Assembly: GCA_963931105.1 (NCBI GenBank)
Contig: OZ007004.1
Coordinates: forward strand, 1 to 64,000
DNA: 64,000 bases
Reading direction: 5' to 3'
Source of the DNA: UMGS1590 sp900552455
GTDB taxonomy: Bacteria; Bacillota; Peptococcia; Peptococcales; Peptococcaceae
Shown: piece by piece, positions 49,965-59,573 of the stretch
Position numbering within the stretch: the first letter of the stretch is position 1
How the letters are laid out: the number at the start of each line of letters is the position of its first letter
Notes under the pieces: generated by a model
Seen by the model: only the letters and a program-made list of their open reading frames with translations
The model's database searches: none
Told to the model about the DNA's origin: nothing
Program-made: the position numbers and the translations under genes

Positions 49965-51001
49965 TCTTCTGCCTCCGTCACATAGGAGGTGTCAACGAGA
50001 TCGTGATAGCTGTAGACCTTGTCCAGCAGCTGTTTTTCCACGAGCCAGGATTCCAGACGGGCAACCTGCTGCTCCGTTGGCACAGCGCCTGGCGTGTAGG
50101 TTGGCATTGGATAGGTATCGCGCAGCGTTTCCGGAACGTTGGCTTTTTCCATCAGCAGATCGCGATAGGTGTCTGGATTTTCGTTGATATCCGTCATGGC
50201 CTGGAAGAGCACATCCATGAAGGCATCAAGCGTTGGCTGATGATTGGTAATAAAATCGTCCGTTGCCAGGAAGACCGACTGGGAGAAATTTTCATCCAGC
50301 GTGGTGTCGTCGATGACGCTGATGCCGCCCTGGGCGATGGCAAAGGACGCCAGTGGATCCGGCAGGATAGCAGCATCAATATCCTTGCCCTGGAGCAGGG
50401 TTTCAACGCGCAGCATCAGATCCGGCATGTTCACGAGCTCGATCGATTCGCTGTCGAGCTGGTAATAATCCTCGTACTGATCCATCAGATATTCCATCAT
50501 CGTGTTCGTGGAGATCGCCACGCGCTTGCCTTCGAGATCCTCCGGCTTGGTGATGCCGCTGTCTGGGGCAGCGACGACGACGAAGCGTCCTTCTTCAGGC
50601 GTTGCGCCGAAGGCCAGGCTGACGACCTTGGTGTCGGTCTCTGCTTTTTTCATCAGACTTTGCACGACCATGTCGTTCATCACGACATCCAGCTCCCCGG
50701 CTTCCACAGCCTTGGACTGATCGGAGCTCGACGCGAACGGATAGATCTCAACGTTGAGCCCGGCGTCAGCGAACATGTTTTCCTGCTCAGCTGCAAAGAT
50801 CGGCAGACTGTCTGCGATCGAGAGCACGCCGACACGGACCACATCGTTTCCTGGATCCTCTGCGGCTGGCGGCGCACTTTCCTGAACGGCGCTCGCTGCC
50901 GGCGCTTCTTCGCCTTCGCTGCTGTTGCCACAGGCCATAAGCCCAACTGTCATGGCACCACAAAGGAGCAGCGCACCTGCTTTTTTCATCCACTGTCTCA
51001 T
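49961..51001 (-). CDS. ABC importer substrate-binding lipoprotein (NMT1/SsuA-like)
   Basis: The 346-residue protein has a lipoprotein signal with LMAC (Cys24), then a low-complexity acidic linker and a two-lobed binding domain (VVRVGVLSIADSLPIFAAEQ, KPEDLEGKRVAISTNTMME). This is the NMT1/ThiY-like fold that binds sulfonates, HMP or related small molecules; I cannot name the ligand. ATG 51001 was preferred because an earlier ATG overlaps the GGGAGG ribosome site. Confidence 0.9.
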   Translation of the reverse strand: MRQWMKKAGALLLCGAMTVGLMACGNSSEGEEAPAASAVQESAPPAAEDPGNDVVRVGVLSIADSLPIFAAEQENMFADAGLNVEIYPFASSSDQSKAVEAGELDVVMNDMVVQSLMKKAETDTKVVSLAFGATPEEGRFVVVAAPDSGITKPEDLEGKRVAISTNTMMEYLMDQYEDYYQLDSESIELVNMPDLMLRVETLLQGKDIDAAILPDPLASFAIAQGGISVIDDTTLDENFSQSVFLATDDFITNHQPTLDAFMDVLFQAMTDINENPDTYRDLLMEKANVPETLRDTYPMPTYTPGAVPTEQQVARLESWLVEKQLLDKVYSYHDLVDTSYVTEAEE

Positions 51002-51020
51002 TTCAATCATTCCTCCCTGT

Positions 51021-52124
51021 TCATCGATACTGCAAAAAATTTTCTTCGTCTTCCGAGATCACCACATCGAGCGCTGTGCCAAAGCACTCCTGCAGATAAG
51101 CGGCGAGCTTTGCGAGCACCGGCCGCTCCCCTGCGTAGTGGGAAACATCGACCATCGGCAGGCCCATTTCCACAGCCTGCTGCGCGTCATGGTATTTCAT
51201 ATCGCCGGTGACATACACATCGGCGCCAGCCGCTTTTGCCTGGGCGAGAAATTCTGTCGCGCTGCCGCCACAGAGCGCCACCCGCTCCACGCGGCCCTGA
51301 GTTGGGCCGGCCACAGCCAGCACAGAGATCCCCAGCGCCTGCTTCACGCGCGCCAGCCACCCATCAAAATCCAGCGGCTCCGGCAAGCGGCCGATGCGCC
51401 CGAGGCTTTCGGTCGTCGCGCTCGTTGCGCTCGCAAACACATCGTAGGCTGGTTCTTCGTATGGATGCGCCCCCACCAGCGCCTGCAGCACAGCGGCCAG
51501 CCTGTCGTGATCAACGAGCACCTCCAGCCGCGCTTCCTCCACCTGCTCAAGCTGGCCCGGCGTGCCGAGATATGGCGACGCGCCAGCCTGCGGAAGGAAC
51601 TGACCCGTCCCCTGCACCGTCCAGGCGCAGGCTTCGTACGCGCCCTGGGCGCCGGCGCCGGCAGCAAAGAGCGCAGCCTTCACCTGCTCCAGATGGCTGA
51701 GCGGCACAAAAACCACCAGCTTATAGCGTGGTTTGCGCGCAGTTTCCGCCAAACCTTCGACATCCACCAGCCCCAGCCGCTCAGCGAGCACATCGTTGAC
51801 ACCGCCGCGCGCAATATCGAGATTGGTGTGCGCAGAATAAATGGCGATGTCGTGCTTCAGGCAGAGCTGGCTCATGCGACCGATGGCAGAATCGGTGCGC
51901 AGCGATTTCACGCCCTTGAAGATAAACGGATGGTGGCTCACGATGAGATCGGCCTGGCGACGCACAGCTTCCTCAGTCACCGCCAGCGACGGCGTCAGCG
52001 CCAGAAGCACGCGCCGCACCTCGGCGTTGGGATCACCGAGCTGCAGGCCGTCGTTGTCCCAGTCTTCCTTGAGCTGTTGCGGCGCCAGTTTTTCCAACGC
52101 CTGCATGATGTCCTTTACCTGCAT
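51021..52124 (-). CDS. Nif3-like dinuclear metal center protein (YqfO type)
   Basis: At 367 residues it has the Nif3 metal-binding motifs in two halves: DNDGLQLGDPNAEV, LIVSHHPFIFKG and YSAHTNLDIARGG, then a ~100-residue insert like PII proteins (YKLVVFVPLSHLEQVKAAL), then VTGDMKYHDAQQAVEMG and VDVSHYAGE. That is the three-domain YqfO form common in Bacillota. Its reaction is not established. It overlaps trmK by 10 bases, a pairing found widely in Bacillota. Confidence 0.92.
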   Translation of the reverse strand: MQVKDIMQALEKLAPQQLKEDWDNDGLQLGDPNAEVRRVLLALTPSLAVTEEAVRRQADLIVSHHPFIFKGVKSLRTDSAIGRMSQLCLKHDIAIYSAHTNLDIARGGVNDVLAERLGLVDVEGLAETARKPRYKLVVFVPLSHLEQVKAALFAAGAGAQGAYEACAWTVQGTGQFLPQAGASPYLGTPGQLEQVEEARLEVLVDHDRLAAVLQALVGAHPYEEPAYDVFASATSATTESLGRIGRLPEPLDFDGWLARVKQALGISVLAVAGPTQGRVERVALCGGSATEFLAQAKAAGADVYVTGDMKYHDAQQAVEMGLPMVDVSHYAGERPVLAKLAAYLQECFGTALDVVISEDEENFLQYR

Positions 52125-52813
52125 GATCGTTCCTCCTCCCATTCTCTCCAAAGTGCGCTAAGTCTGTCGTAACGCTCCGCCACCTCGGCACGGCGTGTGC
52201 GCACAGGCTCCCAGGCAGCAAGCAGCCGCTCGTCGTTTTCGCGGCGGGCGGCAAAATACGCCGTCGCAAGCGCGTCGGAGCGCGTGCGCAGCGTGACGCC
52301 AAAATAGAGCGCAGTCTCGCTGTAGACCACCGGCGCAGCCGCCGGTTCCAGCGCAAACACTTCATAATAATGATCGTTTTCCAGGACCACCGTTTCCGCC
52401 ACAACCGCAAAGCCATGGTCCATCGCCCAGCGGCGCAGGATCCACGGCGCCACGTTCGGCGAAACGATGATGCGCGCAAGGGCAGCCACCACCTCCGGCG
52501 CTGCCGAAAGGATCTCTGCCATCAGCCCGGCGCCCATGCCAGCCAGCGTCACCACGCTGACCTCGCCAGGCGCGAGCGCTGTCAGGCCGTCCCCCAGCCT
52601 GAGCGCGAGCTGCTCCGACGAAATACCGGCGCGGGCAGCGTTTTTGCGCGCCGCTTCCAGCGGTCCCTTATTGATATCACAGCCGATGGCGGCTGGCACC
52701 TGACCACGCTCGATGAGCGCGATCGGCAGATACGCATGGTCGCAGCCGATATCTGCGACCCGCGCGCCCTGCGGCACCCGCTCCGCCACCGCTTCCAGTC
52801 GTTTTGACAGCAT
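52115..52813 (-). CDS. trmK: tRNA (adenine(22)-N1)-methyltransferase
   Basis: The 232-residue protein has the SAM-binding motif VADIGCDHAYLPIALIERG and the family's CDINKGPLEAARKNAARAG and IVSPNVAPWILRRWAMDHG blocks. TrmK methylates A22 of tRNA-Ser and tRNA-Tyr. Next to the Nif3-like gene and overlapping it, the usual order for this pair. Codon content is GC-rich, like its neighbours. Confidence 0.93.
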   Translation of the reverse strand: MLSKRLEAVAERVPQGARVADIGCDHAYLPIALIERGQVPAAIGCDINKGPLEAARKNAARAGISSEQLALRLGDGLTALAPGEVSVVTLAGMGAGLMAEILSAAPEVVAALARIIVSPNVAPWILRRWAMDHGFAVVAETVVLENDHYYEVFALEPAAAPVVYSETALYFGVTLRTRSDALATAYFAARRENDERLLAAWEPVRTRRAEVAERYDRLSALWREWEEERSCR

Positions 52814-52822
52814 GGCTCTCTC

Positions 52823-53638
52823 CTATCGCAGCATGATAAAGGCGGCCTGTCGCCCCACTTCTCCGCCAAAACGGCGGCGATGCGAGAAGAACAGATCGTC
52901 TCGGGCAAAGGTGGAGAGATCGACCAGCGTGATGTTTTCCTGCGACACGCCAGCAGCACGCAGCTGATCGATGTTCGCCTGCCAGATATTAAAGAGATAT
53001 TTGCCATTTTTGCGCGGCACGAGCAAGCGCTCCGGCTTCACAGCGTGTGGGCGGACAGCGTCAACGACCTCTTTACCAACCTCGAAATGCTCTGGATCGA
53101 TCGCCGGGCCAACAGCCACGAGGAGATTCTCTGGATCGGTGCCATAATTTTCCTGCATGGCGTGCACCGTTTCCATCGCGATGCCAGCCACCGTTCCGCG
53201 CCAGCCAGCATGGCAGGCGCCGATGGCCTGATGCGCCGGATCGTAGAAAAGCACCGGCACACAGTCGGCGTAGGTGACGAAAAGCGCGCGTCGCGGCACG
53301 TTAGTGATCATGCCGTCGGCATCGCCGAGGGCGTCGCTGGCACTGTGAAATCCGCGGCCGCCATCCTTTTCACCAGCCACGAGCACCTTGTTGGAGTGGA
53401 TGAAGTGCAGGCTCACCACCTCGCTCGGACTGATGCCAAAATTTGTCACAAAACGGTCGCGGTTGGCGCGCACCGTCATGATGTCGTCCTTTGTGTGCAG
53501 GCCCAGATTCAGGGACTGATAAGGAAAATCACTGCGGCCGCCGTGGCGCGTCGAAAAAGCGTGGACGATGCCGGATTGAGCAGCCAGCGCGTCGGCTTCC
53601 ACCCAGACCAGGCCATTGTTCGTTTGCAAATGATACAT
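52823..53638 (-). CDS. YfiH/laccase-domain protein (purine nucleoside phosphorylase/polyphenol oxidase family)
   Basis: A 271-residue protein with the family's metal and substrate motifs: HFIHSNKVLVAGEKDGGRG, TYADCVPVLFYDP and GACHAGWRGTVAG. Members were called polyphenol oxidases and are now shown to act on purine nucleosides. ATG 53638 has a GAGGAGG site. It follows cydC by 11 bases, so it may be read from the same transcript. Confidence 0.92.
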   Translation of the reverse strand: MYHLQTNNGLVWVEADALAAQSGIVHAFSTRHGGRSDFPYQSLNLGLHTKDDIMTVRANRDRFVTNFGISPSEVVSLHFIHSNKVLVAGEKDGGRGFHSASDALGDADGMITNVPRRALFVTYADCVPVLFYDPAHQAIGACHAGWRGTVAGIAMETVHAMQENYGTDPENLLVAVGPAIDPEHFEVGKEVVDAVRPHAVKPERLLVPRKNGKYLFNIWQANIDQLRAAGVSQENITLVDLSTFARDDLFFSHRRRFGGEVGRQAAFIMLR

Positions 53639-53649
53639 GATCTTCCTCC

Positions 53650-55380
53650 TCAAAATTGTGAACATTCAATGTCATACAGGGCGCGATAATGACCGCCGCG
53701 CTGTTTGAGGAGCGCAGCGTGCGACCCCTGCTCAATGATTTTACCATACGAGACCACGTATGAAAAGTCAAGCTTTTCCAATAGCGTCAGGCTGTGGCTG
53801 ATAATGATCACAGTCCGCCCTTCGCCCCAGGCCAGAAGCCGCACGAAAATCCGCTCAGCCAGCCGTTTGTCGAGCTTCTGCAGCGCTTCGTCGAGGATCG
53901 CGATCTTTGGCTCCTGCACGATCATGCGCGCGATCGCCAGCCGCTGCCGCTGGCCGCCGGAAAACGCCCGCGCATTTTCCGAAAGGATGGTGTCCAGTCC
54001 CTGCGGCAGCGCGCGCACGATCTCGTCCAGCTCGACCATTTCCAGCGCCTGCCAGATGGCGTCGTCGCTCACGCGCACGTTCGCCAGCTGCATATTTTCG
54101 CGGATCGAGGTGTAGAAGAAATAGCTTTCCTGATCGACACTGGCGACAATGCGATGCAGCATTTCTTCGTCCAGCGTCGTGATATCCACGCCGCCGATCC
54201 GCACAGAGCCGCCGTCTGGCTGCCAGAGACCGGAGAAGAGCCGCGCCAGCGAAGATTTCCCGCTGCCGCTCTCGCCAACGATGGCGACGTGCTGTCCGGC
54301 TGGGATCTCCAGATTGAGATCCTCGATAAAACGCCGTCCCTCCTGATGATAATTGAAGCGCACATGCTCCGCCGTCAGCGTGAACGATTGCGGCAGCGTG
54401 TCGCTTTTTATTTTGCGCTGCGGCGTCGGCGTCTCGTAAACCTGGCGCATTTCCTCGGCAGCTGCGAGGGATTCATCCATCTGCAGCACCGCCTCCGGCA
54501 TCTGCAGGATCGCTTCGTAGCTGGCCAGCACCAAAAGCGCCAGCATCGCCACATACACTCCTGCCAGCGCCCCATCCTGCACCGCCGGCACCATCAGCCA
54601 GAGCGCAGCGAGCATGCTGAGATGGCTGAGGGCAAAGGTCAGTCGGCTCACGAGCTTTTTCTTCAAACTCATGCGCGCGTGCAAGAGCGTCAGCTGCTCG
54701 GCTTTTTCCGTGAGCGCCTGCTGCACCGCTTCCAGTCTGCCGAAAAGATGCAGATCCGCCAGGCCGTGCTTAGCGTCGAGAAATTGCTCCGACAGCGCTG
54801 TCTGCAGCAGCGCCGCTTCATGCTTGTGTGCGCGTCCGCCGGAAAGCGCCAGCGCCGGCACGACGATCCCTGCCAGGATCTGACCGACGAGCAGAAGCGG
54901 GATCAGCACAGGCTGGTAAAACGCCAGAAAGAGCGCGCAGACTGTGTAGATGATGAGACTGCCCAGCGGCACCGAAACGGCTTTGAGATAAAAATACTGC
55001 AGCACGTTGATGTCCGTGACAAATTGGTTGTAGAGCTTTCCCTCGGCATAATCCGGCAGCGCGTCCGGGACCAGCGGCTCAAGATGGTCGTAGAAATCTC
55101 GCCGCAGATGGCCGAGGATGCGAAACGCGACGCTGTGATTGAGCAGCCGCTCCACATAGCGCACGACTGCGCGCCCGATGCCGAAAAAACGCACACCGGT
55201 GATGAGCGGCATGAGCAGGAGCACCTCCGGCGTCAGCGCCGCTTTCGAGAGCAAGAGTCCCGACGTCGCCAAAAGCCCGGCGTTGCCGAGCACCGTCAAC
55301 GCCACGAGCAGACTTCCCAGCAGCACGCGCCAACGATACGGCGCCAACAGCCGCAATAACCAACGGATCGTATCAGACAT
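53650..55380 (-). CDS. cydC: Cytochrome bd assembly ABC exporter, CydC subunit
   Basis: At 576 residues it is an ABC half-transporter with six N-terminal membrane segments and a nucleotide-binding domain: Walker A GESGSGKSSLA, signature FSGGQRQRLAIARM, Walker B KIAILDEALQKLD and IISHS. The post-Walker B sequence LDEALQKLD is unlike the usual LDEPTAHLD. With CydD it exports thiol/haem-related compounds needed for cytochrome bd assembly. It overlaps cydD by 8 bases. Confidence 0.93.
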   Translation of the reverse strand: MSDTIRWLLRLLAPYRWRVLLGSLLVALTVLGNAGLLATSGLLLSKAALTPEVLLLMPLITGVRFFGIGRAVVRYVERLLNHSVAFRILGHLRRDFYDHLEPLVPDALPDYAEGKLYNQFVTDINVLQYFYLKAVSVPLGSLIIYTVCALFLAFYQPVLIPLLLVGQILAGIVVPALALSGGRAHKHEAALLQTALSEQFLDAKHGLADLHLFGRLEAVQQALTEKAEQLTLLHARMSLKKKLVSRLTFALSHLSMLAALWLMVPAVQDGALAGVYVAMLALLVLASYEAILQMPEAVLQMDESLAAAEEMRQVYETPTPQRKIKSDTLPQSFTLTAEHVRFNYHQEGRRFIEDLNLEIPAGQHVAIVGESGSGKSSLARLFSGLWQPDGGSVRIGGVDITTLDEEMLHRIVASVDQESYFFYTSIRENMQLANVRVSDDAIWQALEMVELDEIVRALPQGLDTILSENARAFSGGQRQRLAIARMIVQEPKIAILDEALQKLDKRLAERIFVRLLAWGEGRTVIIISHSLTLLEKLDFSYVVSYGKIIEQGSHAALLKQRGGHYRALYDIECSQF

Positions 55381-57103
55381 AAGAAGCCGCCTCCCTTCCT
55401 GTCGCTTCCAGAAAATGCCCGGCATCGTCGACAATCTCTTCGTAGCTGCCGCTGGCTGTGATGCGTCCATGGCGCATGACAACGATGCGGTCCACCTGGC
55501 GCAGCGTCTGCAGACGATGCGCGATGATCCAGGTGGCGCGTCCGCGCGTCAGAGGAGCGAGGGCATCGACCAGCGCGCGTTCGCTCTCCACATCGAGGTT
55601 GTCGGTCATCTCGTCGAGAAAGAGCACGTCACTCTCGCGATATAGAGCGCGCGCCACCAAAAGCAGCGCCGTCTGCCCGCCGGAAAGCTGTTGTCCGCCC
55701 TGACCGATGCGCGTATCCAGCCCCGTCGGCAGCGTGCGCAACAGCGCCGTCAGCCCAACCTGGTCAGCGATCTTCGCCGCGCGCGCAGCTGCTTCCGCTG
55801 AAAGATCGCCGGCAAAGGCGATGTTCTCACGCACCGTTCCCTGGAAAATGTACGGCGTCTGCAGCACCGCCGCCAGTCGTGCGTGATACGCGTCACGCCG
55901 CCACTTTTCGAGGGGCACCTCGTTGACAAAGATCGTGCCGGCAGTCGGCGTGAGAAATCCCATCGCCAGCATCATCAGCGTCGTCTTGCCGCTGCCGCTG
56001 TCGCCAACAAAGGCCAGCGACTGACCGGCAGAAAGCGTGAGCGAGACATCGTGCACCGCATCCTCCGCTGCGTCTGGATAACGATAGCTGACGTGCTCAA
56101 AGCGGATCGACGTGACCTTTTCTTCCGCGTGATCGCCGCCAGGCATTGGCCACGGCTCTATTTCAAGAAAGGCGTAGATGCTCTTCGCCGCTTCCTGCGC
56201 GTTGATGCCAGAGTGAAAATACTGGCCGAGGGTGCGCATCGGCTGGTAATATTCCGGCGCCAGAAGCAGGATGTAAAATCCAATGAGGAACGTCAACGTG
56301 CCGTTACAAAGCCGCAGCCCCAGCCCGACCGCCACCATGGCGATCGAGATCGTCGCCACAAGCTCCAGTGCCAGCGACGAAATGAAGGCCCATTTCTGCA
56401 CAGAAAACGTCGCCTTGCGATAGGCTTCGCTGATCTCGCCGATCTTCTCTCCCTGCTGACGGCTGCGGCCGAGGGATTTCAGCGTCACGAGCCCAGCGAG
56501 CACATCCTGTAGAAAAGCGGCGAAACGCGTCAGGAGCACCCACTGGCGCACGCTCTCGCGCTGCGTCCACTTGCCGATGAGAATCATGAAAACCGGGATC
56601 AGCGGCAGCGTCACCAGCATCACCACCGCGCTCAGCGGATCGCGCGGAAAGATCACGATGAGAAAGAGCACCGGAATGAACACCGCTTTGAAGAGCTGCG
56701 GCAGATAGCCGCTGAAATAATTTTCCAGCGTGTCGATCCCATCGTAGAGCAGATTCAGCAGCTTGCCAGCCTGCAGCGTTTCCAGCTGCGCCGGCGAAAG
56801 CTGCGCCAGCTTTTCGACGAGCCGCGCCCGCAGATCCATTTTGACGCGCGTGGCCAGCCGCAGGCTGCACATTTCCTCGGCACAATCGAGCGCGATGCGC
56901 AGCGCCAGCGCCACCAGCGCTGTGAGAAAACTTGCCGTGAGCGCTGCCCGCGATGCGCCGCCCATAAAAATCCCATCGACGATCACCGCCACCGACCAGG
57001 TCTGCCAGAGGATCGCTGCCGCCGCGCCGAGACTCGCCAGCACCGATCCTGCGAAAAGCAGCCGCTGCCTGCGCGCTTCTCTGAGAAGCTTCTTGTCAAC
57101 CAT
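55373..57103 (-). CDS. cydD: Cytochrome bd assembly ABC exporter, CydD subunit
   Basis: The 576-residue half-transporter has six membrane segments, Walker A GDSGSGKTTLM, signature LSGGQTALLLVARAL, Walker B VLFLDEMTDNLD and IIAHR. It makes a heterodimer with CydC. It lies after cydAB, separated by a terminator-like hairpin, so cydDC can be made at a different level from the oxidase subunits. Confidence 0.94.
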   Translation of the reverse strand: MVDKKLLREARRQRLLFAGSVLASLGAAAAILWQTWSVAVIVDGIFMGGASRAALTASFLTALVALALRIALDCAEEMCSLRLATRVKMDLRARLVEKLAQLSPAQLETLQAGKLLNLLYDGIDTLENYFSGYLPQLFKAVFIPVLFLIVIFPRDPLSAVVMLVTLPLIPVFMILIGKWTQRESVRQWVLLTRFAAFLQDVLAGLVTLKSLGRSRQQGEKIGEISEAYRKATFSVQKWAFISSLALELVATISIAMVAVGLGLRLCNGTLTFLIGFYILLLAPEYYQPMRTLGQYFHSGINAQEAAKSIYAFLEIEPWPMPGGDHAEEKVTSIRFEHVSYRYPDAAEDAVHDVSLTLSAGQSLAFVGDSGSGKTTLMMLAMGFLTPTAGTIFVNEVPLEKWRRDAYHARLAAVLQTPYIFQGTVRENIAFAGDLSAEAAARAAKIADQVGLTALLRTLPTGLDTRIGQGGQQLSGGQTALLLVARALYRESDVLFLDEMTDNLDVESERALVDALAPLTRGRATWIIAHRLQTLRQVDRIVVMRHGRITASGSYEEIVDDAGHFLEATGREAASYV

Positions 57104-57133
57104 GAGGGCCTCCTTTCCACAACTATCAAAAAA

Positions 57134-57155
57134 GCGCCTCCCTTGCGAGAGGCGC
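57134..57155 (-). terminator. Terminator-like hairpin between cydAB and cydDC
   Basis: GCGCCTC (57134-57140) and GAGGCGC (57149-57155) with an 8-base loop, followed on the minus strand by a T6 run. Confidence 0.8.
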
Positions 57156-57164
57156 CTGCGCCTG

Positions 57165-58172
57165 TTAGTATTTGAGTTTCTTCTTCGTCACGCGTGCGCG
57201 GAACACATAGAAGGACCAGATCTGATAAGCCAGCACAACCGGCACCAGCGTCAGAGCAACCTTCGTCATGAAGCTCAGCGTTTTTGGCGAAGAGGCTGCG
57301 TTGTAAATGTCGAGGCTGTACGCAGGATCCAGAGTCGAGATCATGATGTTCGGGAACATCCCTGCGAACACACCAGCGACGCAGCAGGCGATCGCCAGGC
57401 CGATGCAGATGAACGCTTTGCCGGATGCGCGCTTCTTCGTGAAGAGCACCGACAGGATCATCAGCACAGCCGCCAGCGCGACAAAAACGATGGCGAGTAC
57501 ATTTTCAAACATGGTGCTGGCGAAAAATGCCCAGACCACCCAGACAACCGTGACCACGATCATCGGAATGCCCAGCTTTTCTGCGACGCCCTGTGCGCGT
57601 TCGAGCACAGCCTGGTCGCCAGCCTTGAGCATCAGATAGCAGGCCCCGTGATAGAGGAAGATCAGCGCCAGCATCACGCCGCCAACGAGACAGAACGGAC
57701 GCAGCAGCGTAAAGAAGCTGCCAGCATACTGCATGTCTGCGTCGATCGGCACGCCGATGACCAGGTTCGAGACAGCGACGCCCCAGAGGATCGCCGACAG
57801 GATCGAGGAAATAGCAATGACCGCATCCCATTTTTTACGCCAGGAGAGGCTTGGCTTCTGGCTGCGGAATTCGATCCCCGTCGCGCGCAGGATCAGCGCC
57901 AAAAGAATCAGGAAAAGCGCCAGATACCAGCCGCTGAACATCGTCGCGTAAACGTGTGGGAACGCAGCGAACATCGCGCCGCCGGCAGTGATCAGCCAGA
58001 CTTCGTTGCCGTCCCAGAAAGGCCCGATCGTGTTCAACACAACGCGGCGTTCGTCGTCGTCCTTGCCGAGGATCGGCACCAGTGCGCCGACGCCGTAGTC
58101 AAACCCTTCCAGGAAGAAGAAGCCAATGAAGAGTACGGTGATGAGAATGAACCAGAGAATATTTAAATCCAT
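57165..58172 (-). CDS. cydB: Cytochrome bd ubiquinol/menaquinol oxidase subunit II
   Basis: The 335-residue membrane protein has about eight or nine segments and the CydB start LNILWFILITVLFIGFFFLEGFDYGVG (in part). The WLITAGGAMFAAFPHVYA block is typical. With CydA it reduces oxygen with high affinity. It overlaps cydA by 10 bases. Confidence 0.96.
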   Translation of the reverse strand: MDLNILWFILITVLFIGFFFLEGFDYGVGALVPILGKDDDERRVVLNTIGPFWDGNEVWLITAGGAMFAAFPHVYATMFSGWYLALFLILLALILRATGIEFRSQKPSLSWRKKWDAVIAISSILSAILWGVAVSNLVIGVPIDADMQYAGSFFTLLRPFCLVGGVMLALIFLYHGACYLMLKAGDQAVLERAQGVAEKLGIPMIVVTVVWVVWAFFASTMFENVLAIVFVALAAVLMILSVLFTKKRASGKAFICIGLAIACCVAGVFAGMFPNIMISTLDPAYSLDIYNAASSPKTLSFMTKVALTLVPVVLAYQIWSFYVFRARVTKKKLKY

Positions 58173-59542
58173 AACGAGCCCTCCTCTGCCGCTTTCGGCT
58201 TCTTGTCTTCATCGTCCACTTTCTTTGCAGCGCGTGCCAGAAGCCCCACGTCGATGATCGCGAGGATCAGGTACACAAGCGTGAAGCCGACCAGCGTGAT
58301 CAGCACCTCGCCACCGCTGACGACCTGCGAAACAGCGTCAGAGGTTTTCTGCAAACCGTAGACGATCCATGGCTGACGTCCAACTTCCGTGAGGATCCAG
58401 CCAAAGGAATTGGCCAGATAAGGGAAGGCCATCAGTGGCAGGAACAAAAGCATCAGCTTCGAGCCCTTGACCTCGCGTTTGGTCTTGACCATGAAGCAGG
58501 CGATGAGCGCGCCCAGCACAAGCAGGCTGCCAGCGCCGACCATGATGCGGAAGCTCCAGAACATCAGCGGAACATCAGGAATGTAATTGCCTTCACCGTA
58601 TTCCTGTTCATACTGTTCCTGGAGATCGTTGATCCCCTGCACAGGATCGGTGAAATTATTGTGCGCCATGAAGCTCAACAGCCCCGGAATGGCGATCTCA
58701 GAAGTGTTTTCGTGATTTTCAGTGTCGATATTTGCGTACAGTGCCAGTGGTGCGCTGTCTTCGGTTTCCCAAAGCGCTTCCATAGCGGCCATCTTCATTG
58801 GCACCTCGTCGGTCAGATACTGGCCCTGCATGTGGCCAACGCCAGCGACAGCGATCGAAGCGATGAGCCCCATGATGGCTGCAAATTTGAACGACGATTT
58901 CATGACCGGCACATTTTTCTTACGCACCAGATGCCAGGCGCTGATGCCCAGCATGAAAAATGCTGCCGTCGTCAGCCCGGCTGTGAACACATGGGCGAAT
59001 TGATGGAAGAAATACGAGTTGCCAACGATCTCAGCAAAATTATCCATCTCAACGCGTCCGTTGTTGAGCACATAGCCCTGTGGATGCTGCATGAACGAGT
59101 TCGCCACCAGAATCCACATCGCAGACAGGTTGGACGCAATCGCGACCAGCCAGATGCTCGCCAGGTGCACCGCCTTTGGCAGCTTATCCCAGCCGAAGAT
59201 CCACACGCCCAGGAACGTCGATTCGATGAAGAACGCCAACAGCGCTTCGATCGCCAGCGGCGCGCCAAAGATATCGCCCATGAAACGTGCGTACTCGGAC
59301 CAGTTCATCCCGAACTGGAATTCCTGAACAAGACCAGTGACGACCCCCATGACAAAGTTAATAAGGAAGAGTTTTCCCCAGAATTTCGTCATCGTTTTAT
59401 ATTTTGGATCGCCAGTTTTATAATACTTTGTTTGAATCATTGCTGTCATGATGGACAAGCCAAGGGTCAACGGCACAAACAGAAAATGATAGACCGTTGT
59501 GATGGCGAACTGCCAACGTGCCAACAGTAATGCATCGAGCAT
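58163..59542 (-). CDS. cydA: Cytochrome bd ubiquinol/menaquinol oxidase subunit I
   Basis: At 459 residues it has the CydA landmarks: ARWQFAITTVYHFLFVPL with a haem-ligand His (His19 region), the GRQPWIVYGLQKTSDAVS block, and a short Q-loop as in Bacillus-type oxidases. It binds haems b558, b595 and d. ATG 59542 follows AAAGGAGG by 6 bases. Cytochrome bd in an organism with rubrerythrin suggests a strict anaerobe or nanaerobe that scavenges traces of oxygen. Promoter not obvious in the 31-base gap, so it may be read together with the upstream ridA. Confidence 0.96.
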   Translation of the reverse strand: MLDALLLARWQFAITTVYHFLFVPLTLGLSIMTAMIQTKYYKTGDPKYKTMTKFWGKLFLINFVMGVVTGLVQEFQFGMNWSEYARFMGDIFGAPLAIEALLAFFIESTFLGVWIFGWDKLPKAVHLASIWLVAIASNLSAMWILVANSFMQHPQGYVLNNGRVEMDNFAEIVGNSYFFHQFAHVFTAGLTTAAFFMLGISAWHLVRKKNVPVMKSSFKFAAIMGLIASIAVAGVGHMQGQYLTDEVPMKMAAMEALWETEDSAPLALYANIDTENHENTSEIAIPGLLSFMAHNNFTDPVQGINDLQEQYEQEYGEGNYIPDVPLMFWSFRIMVGAGSLLVLGALIACFMVKTKREVKGSKLMLLFLPLMAFPYLANSFGWILTEVGRQPWIVYGLQKTSDAVSQVVSGGEVLITLVGFTLVYLILAIIDVGLLARAAKKVDDEDKKPKAAEEGSLWI

Positions 59543-59573
59543 AACCATCCTCCTTTTTCATAATCTCCTATTC

